Source of the DNA: Azophilus sp965215035
Lineage (GTDB): Bacteria; Pseudomonadota; Gammaproteobacteria; Pseudomonadales; Azotimanducaceae
Reading direction: 5' to 3'
NCBI GenBank assembly: GCA_965215035.1
Contig: OZ244040.1
Coordinates: 3,933,613-3,997,612 of the forward strand
DNA: 64,000 nucleotides
A program made the position numbers and the translations under genes. Shown piece after piece: positions 60,313 through 64,000 of the stretch (its first letter is position 1; the number at the start of each line of letters is the position of its first letter). The notes under the pieces are model-generated. The model saw only the letters and a list, made by a program, of their open reading frames with translations. It was not told the DNA's origin and did not search any database.

Positions 60313-60633
60313 CCAGTTCCCTGACCTCATAAGTTCAACAAATTTCCCAAAGAGGCACGAACCGCCCCCAATAACCCCGGGGCGGGCCCGGTTGTTCTCC
60401 TTCAGGGCGACGCCGACGCCGTATCGGGGTCCAGGATCAGCTGGGCTCCGGTGTTTCGGCTGTCCGAATGTCATTGGATGGTTTTCGGGGTGTCCTTGGG
60501 GCTGGACCGCCATTGCATTTCCCCTTGTTTCCCCGCGTGCAGCACGCCATGCGCCGAATCGCCCCAGTCGCGGTCTGATTCGGGGGCGACCGCCTCCCAG
60601 CGTCCGGTCTCCTCATCGCTTGCCGGATCAGCC
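60313..60633. other. Upstream region of the HEPN-like gene, no separate gene
   Basis: The minus-strand frame remains open to 60513, but the extra residues (ENNRARPGVIGGGSCLF) have no coding character. The likely promoter for the HEPN-like gene lies here or in the inverted-repeat element that follows. No other gene is supported. Confidence 0.4.
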
Positions 60634-60925
60634 AAGACCGTAGGTAAAGTAAAATCTATAGGCGTTTGGAATAAGAGGGTATTAACGGGATGCCCCGCCA
60701 TCCCAACGGATCGGTGCCCGGAAATCGCCCGAATTCCAAACGCCGGTGGGGTTGAATGTGGCCGGATAGGCCAAAAGTGGCGCAATCGTCCCATATCGAT
60801 AGGAAGTCAATTAAAATCTTCTTAATGCTTTGTTTTTATTATATTTTTAGTGGTTCATACCCTCTTATTCCAAACGGCTAGATTTTTATCTCAAAAGCCG
60901 AACACTTTGGGATAGTCCTGACCGG
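60634..60925. mobile_element. About 290-base inverted-repeat element (MITE-like), AT-rich centre
   Basis: The left AAAATCTA..CGTTTGGAATAAGAGGGTAT (60649-60681) and the reverse complement of the right AAAATCTA..CGTTTGGAATAAGAGGGTAT (60858-60888) match over about 30 bases. The outer ends read CAAGAC... on the left and CAGGACTATCCCAAAGTGTT on the right; the latter is the same end as the small element at 35957. A third short copy, ATTCCAAACGCC, lies inside. The centre includes an AT-rich run (TTAATGCTTTGTTTTTATTA). No ORF. Confidence 0.55.
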
Positions 60926-60968
60926 CTCGGTACATCTGTCGAGCAAACCTTGAGCGTCGCCTCGACCG

Positions 60969-62513
60969 CTAGCCCATTCCCCCCGGCCCGCCGGAGGTGC
61001 CGGACCCCCCGCCGTTGTCGTGCTTCCTCTCCGGGGCGCCCTTCGGCCAGTCGAACTCCGGCCAGGTCCCGCGCGCGGTCGCGCCCGCGGCGTCCGGCGC
61101 GTCGGGGTCGGCCCCGGCGGCGAGCAGCGTTTCCGCCATGTCCGTCCAGCGACACTCCGCCGCCACGTGCAGGGGCGTCCGCCCCATGGCGTCGCGGTCA
61201 TCGACCGCGCCGGGGGCCACCCGGAGTTCGCGCTCCAGCAGGGTGGCGTCGCCCAGCGTCGCGGCGTGGTGCGGCGGAAGTTCGAGGGCGACCGCGTAGG
61301 ACGCCAGCGAGGGGATCGGGCAATCGTATAGCGGGAGCCTGTGGCCCCTTGGATTGGGAACGGACTGCAGGAAGCCGCGCGCCAAAAGGTGCCCGAAGAG
61401 ATTCTCCGCCTCGGTTTCGTCTCGGCAGCCGAACACCTCGCGGATCATGTTGGATGTCTCCCCCGCCCCGCCCGGCCCGGCCTTCCTGAGGGCCGCCATG
61501 GCCCCGGCGACCCCGCCCGGCCGCTTGCCGAGCACCAGGCTGTCGTAGCGCGTGTTGTAGTAGGCGACCCGCCGCTCCGTGGCCCCGCGGCGCGCGGCCT
61601 CTAGGTCGGCCGTCGCCAGGTGCCCCGGGTCGCGTCCCGGCAACAGAAGCTGGCGTGCCAGGGCGCACAGGAAGTGGTTGGTGTGCATCGGCCACCCCTG
61701 GCTGTCGCGGACCAGCGCGTCGGCCCAGCGCGCGGCGTCGCCGTCCGTCGCCGACACCCCGAAGCGGTCCAGCCAGCCATCGAACAGTCCGCGGACCTCG
61801 CCGTCGGACAGGGCACCGAGGGTATGGACGCTCTTGAGCTCGTTCGAGAAGCGGCTCAGCCCGATTCCCGGTTGGCCGAGGTGGTCCCGCAGGTGCCCCA
61901 GCCCCGCCAGCACGGGCAGGACGGGCAGATGGTCGAAGTGCCCCTCGTGGAGGTGGGCGAACAGGGCCGACTCGCTCTCGTAGGGCCGCGCGTTCTGCGC
62001 CTCGTCGACCATCAGAACCACCGGATGCGGCAGGTCGCGTTTTTCGGCCAGCGCGCCAACCTCCCTCTCCGCCTCCTCGGACAGGCGCGTGCCCGGCGTG
62101 ACCAGCTTGACCAGAGCGCCGGCGATGACCGGCGCGTACCGCTTGCCGATGGACGCGGGAACCTTCCGGTCGACCGCATCCACGAATCTGTTCGGGGTGC
62201 GCAGGTCCATCAGGCCGATGTTGACGGCGACCGGGACGCCGGAATCCCCGTCCGCCCGCGCCGCGCTCCATTTCTTCTCCATGTGCGCCAGGAGCGCCGA
62301 CTTCCCGGCCCCGGGGGCACCCTGGACCACGCGCGTCAGCCCGGGGAATCTCTCCCCGGCGCGCCACGCGTCCAGCGCCGTCGCCGCGGCCTCCCCGATG
62401 TCGCGGACAACTCGTTGGCGCCCCACGAAGACGGGCGGTACGGCCCTCGCCTCCCGCCTGATGAATCGCCGCAACGCGTCCCGCCGTTCGGCGGGCTTTC
62501 CGGATTCGTCCAT
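60969..62513 (-). CDS. AAA ATPase with C-terminal ankyrin repeat
   Basis: A protein of 514 residues from ATG 62513 (MDESGKPAERRDALRRFIRR). Walker A is GAPGAGKS (residues 65-72) and Walker B is VVLMVDEAQ (165-173). A helical lid-like region follows, with LSDGEVRGLFDGWLDRFG near 265. Near the C-terminus one clear ankyrin unit, MGRTPLHVAAECRWTDMAET then LLAAGADPDAPDAAG, lies before a Gly/Ser-rich tail. AAA/STAND ATPases with ankyrin or other repeats are common in conflict islands. A fragment of a close paralogue lies at 58515. Partner unknown. Confidence 0.75.
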   Translation of the reverse strand: MDESGKPAERRDALRRFIRREARAVPPVFVGRQRVVRDIGEAAATALDAWRAGERFPGLTRVVQGAPGAGKSALLAHMEKKWSAARADGDSGVPVAVNIGLMDLRTPNRFVDAVDRKVPASIGKRYAPVIAGALVKLVTPGTRLSEEAEREVGALAEKRDLPHPVVLMVDEAQNARPYESESALFAHLHEGHFDHLPVLPVLAGLGHLRDHLGQPGIGLSRFSNELKSVHTLGALSDGEVRGLFDGWLDRFGVSATDGDAARWADALVRDSQGWPMHTNHFLCALARQLLLPGRDPGHLATADLEAARRGATERRVAYYNTRYDSLVLGKRPGGVAGAMAALRKAGPGGAGETSNMIREVFGCRDETEAENLFGHLLARGFLQSVPNPRGHRLPLYDCPIPSLASYAVALELPPHHAATLGDATLLERELRVAPGAVDDRDAMGRTPLHVAAECRWTDMAETLLAAGADPDAPDAAGATARGTWPEFDWPKGAPERKHDNGGGSGTSGGPGGMG

Positions 62514-62759
62514 GGTGCCCGTCCGGTCGGCCCCGATGCCGCCATTGTACCGTAATGCCACCCGTCCCGGATGACTGGAGACGCCGGGGCCCGGCGAACG
62601 TTATGCCGTGCCCGCGAACGGCCGGTTCACACGCCAACAACTTGCCCCGTTCCGTGCGGACATCCCCGCGCCCGAAGCCGGGGCGACCGGCCAACCGGCC
62701 CCGGGATCCCGGGGCGGCCATGAACATCCGGATCGCTTCCCGCCCGGCCCGCGACCGCG
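62514..62759. other. Intergenic, nothing recognised
   Basis: A very GC-rich gap between the divergent ankyrin-ATPase gene (-) and the Cys-rich ORF (+). No repeat, RNA gene or clear promoter is visible. Confidence 0.4.
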
Positions 62760-63524
62760 ATGCCCCAGTGCCGGCCGGCGACATCGGGCGCGCTCCAACA
62801 CCGCTGGGCCTGCGAGCCGGCCGACGCGGCCTGCCCGGCGGTCGCCTGCTCGCTCTCGGAGCCGTGCGCGGGACCCGCCACGCAAAGCCGTTGCGAGGGA
62901 CCGGACGAGGTCACCGACTGCGCGCCCGGCACCTGCCTCGGCGACGCGGGGGCCTGCCCGGACGGGTACCCCCGGACGGAGCCCGGCGCCCCGGCCTGCG
63001 CCCCCGGCGCCCCGCGCTGCGGAACGGCGCCTGGAAGCTGCGAACGGGGCGGCCCGGCGGGGCTGTCGACGACGGCCTGCGCGGAGCGGACGGTGTCGCC
63101 GTGGACGCCCTGGTCCCGCTGGACCCCGGCCGACTGCGCGGGCGCGGCGGAGCGGACGCGGACCCGGACACGGACCTGCACGCCCGGAACGGAGGGCGAG
63201 GGGAACTGCGAGACCTCCTGCGCGGGGGTGGAGCTGACCCAGACCGAGAAGGACACCTGCAAGTGCGAGAAATCCTGCACGAACGCGAAATGGCCCCCCT
63301 GGGGCCCCTGGTCCGGCTGCGGCGGCGGGGAGCGGAGCGAGTCCCGGACGCAAACCTGCGAGCCAGGCCTGCGCCGCGCCCACCTGCCCGGAGAACCGCA
63401 AGCAGACCCGGCTGTGCCCGGCCTCTCGGCCATGCGGTTACCGCGGTCGGGGAATGTCCCCGCCTTGCGGATGGCCGCGGCACCCGGGGCAATGGTCAAG
63501 CATCGGAGGCGTCGGGGTCGCTAG
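62760..63524 (+). CDS. Cys-rich ORF with thrombospondin type 1-like repeats, probably frameshifted
   Basis: A protein of 254 residues with many cysteines. WPPWGPWSGCGGGERSESRT QTC is a good TSP1 repeat (W..W..CG.G.R.R.R.C), and WSRWTPADCAGAAERTRTRT RTC is a weaker one. There is no convincing signal peptide at this start. After TCEP (about 63363) the Cys pattern moves to the next frame (QACAAPTCPENRKQTRLCPA SRPC), so a frameshift, real or a sequencing error, probably ends the natural product. TSP1 modules are uncommon in bacteria. Extremely GC-rich. Confidence 0.4.
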   Translation: MPQCRPATSGALQHRWACEPADAACPAVACSLSEPCAGPATQSRCEGPDEVTDCAPGTCLGDAGACPDGYPRTEPGAPACAPGAPRCGTAPGSCERGGPAGLSTTACAERTVSPWTPWSRWTPADCAGAAERTRTRTRTCTPGTEGEGNCETSCAGVELTQTEKDTCKCEKSCTNAKWPPWGPWSGCGGGERSESRTQTCEPGLRRAHLPGEPQADPAVPGLSAMRLPRSGNVPALRMAAAPGAMVKHRRRRGR

Positions 63525-64000
63525 AATTCAAGGTCCAGGCCTCGCGTTCGACCCGCGGGCGAGTGGGGATCGGGCGCCGCCCGCGTCAGGGTCTCGCACA
63601 TCCAGTCCGGATCCCTGCCCCTGTCCTCCCCTGGCCCGATGGACACTCCCGCGATCAACGCATCGAACACTTGTGGCAAAATGTCCGCGTCGAACCGGAA
63701 GGCGTCGGGCGCGAGGCTTGCCTCACGCCGGCGGATGGCGACCGCGAGGTCCGGGGCGTACATCGGCACGATTCGCACCGGTCCACGTCGCTGGAGATCC
63801 TTGGACTCCACGAAGGTGCGATAGGTCTCCCGGAGCCTTTCATTGGCTCCGATCCTGCCACCGTTCAGCGCCAGCGCATAGACCGGCACGCCGTTCCGGG
63901 CAAACGTACCGATACCATGGGTATGCGCCTGCTCCAACTGTTTCCGATAGAATGCCTCGGTTACGTCCCTCTTGGCGCTGGCCGCAACGATCACCTGAAA
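63521..64000 (-). CDS. Unrecognised protein, N-terminus beyond the window
   Basis: At least 158 residues: VIVAASAKRDVTEAFYRKQL then EQAHTHGIGTFARNGVPVYA then LALNGGRIGANERLRETYRT FVESKDLQRRGPVRIVPMYA. The frame is open to the edge of the window, so the gene continues past 64000; a GTG at 63994 is only an internal candidate. It has no recognised domain. Confidence 0.5.
   Translation of the reverse strand, partial: FQVIVAASAKRDVTEAFYRKQLEQAHTHGIGTFARNGVPVYALALNGGRIGANERLRETYRTFVESKDLQRRGPVRIVPMYAPDLAVAIRRREASLAPDAFRFDADILPQVFDALIAGVSIGPGEDRGRDPDWMCETLTRAAPDPHSPAGRTRGLDLEF

Noticed and set aside
61198..62784. 528-codon minus-strand frame overlapping the AAA-ankyrin gene
   Set aside because: Alternative frame of the same GC-rich DNA, Arg/Gly-rich, lacking the Walker motifs seen in the true frame.

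Overview
The window is a high-GC segment of a bacterial chromosome, most likely from a gammaproteobacterium or close relative. The clues are an E. coli-like tRNA-Gly(GCC) with encoded CCA, MukB-type SMC remnants, RND efflux, HipBA and a haloalkane dehalogenase. The 0-10 kb part looks like ordinary chromosome. From about 9 kb onward it is accessory DNA: defence genes, toxin-antitoxin pairs, decayed transposases, duplicated segments and small inverted-repeat elements. A patch at about 47.4-50.4 kb has visibly lower GC.

Layout. 0-9 kb: the end of an SDR gene, an APH-like phosphotransferase, a haloalkane dehalogenase, an RND pump with its adaptor (minus strand), and a secreted amidohydrolase. 9-12.3 kb: a broken DUF4411 PIN gene, an HNH nuclease, a VapBC pair and a thioredoxin-fold secreted protein. 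12.4-21.7 kb: a tightly overlapping minus-strand operon of a cytosine-5 methyltransferase, a MORC/MutL-type GHKL ATPase, a Z1 ATPase, a DUF4420 PD-(D/E)XK protein and an AIPR protein. It is headed by a small chimeric ORF made of two separate pieces of a type ISP restriction enzyme. This is a multi-gene restriction or phage-defence system. 22-27 kb: Nudix, a broken DUF433/DUF5615 pair, a DUF4143 ATPase, an IS4 remnant and HipBA. 27.5-39 kb: secreted proteins, including an 1874-residue protein with three seven-bladed propellers and a zinc metallopeptidase. Its 3' part is duplicated 3 kb away as a pseudogene. A damaged tRNA-Gly, an aspartyl-protease/DUF5678 pair, hyuAB relics and nested small elements also lie here.

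39-47.3 kb: a mosaic of duplicated and truncated pieces: an IS3 relic, two DUF1640 units, Fic, an orphan HipA, two copies of a divergent MukB/JetC-NERD segment, and a possible JetD fragment, which looks like the wreck of a Wadjet/MukB-type locus. 47.3-53 kb: a DUF6694 lipoprotein, an IS630 relic, an LRAT-like hydrolase, two small unknown genes, a zinc-ribbon protein and a 56-residue ORF. 53-64 kb: a 1487-residue single-chain restriction-modification enzyme (type ISP-like), a protein with two tandem HEPN-like repeats, an AAA ATPase with an ankyrin tail (a fragment of a paralogue lies nearby), a Cys-rich TSP1-like ORF and a truncated unknown gene. Two inverted-repeat elements (about 220 and 290 bp) flank this defence block.

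All family calls come from reading motifs by eye; no database search was run.
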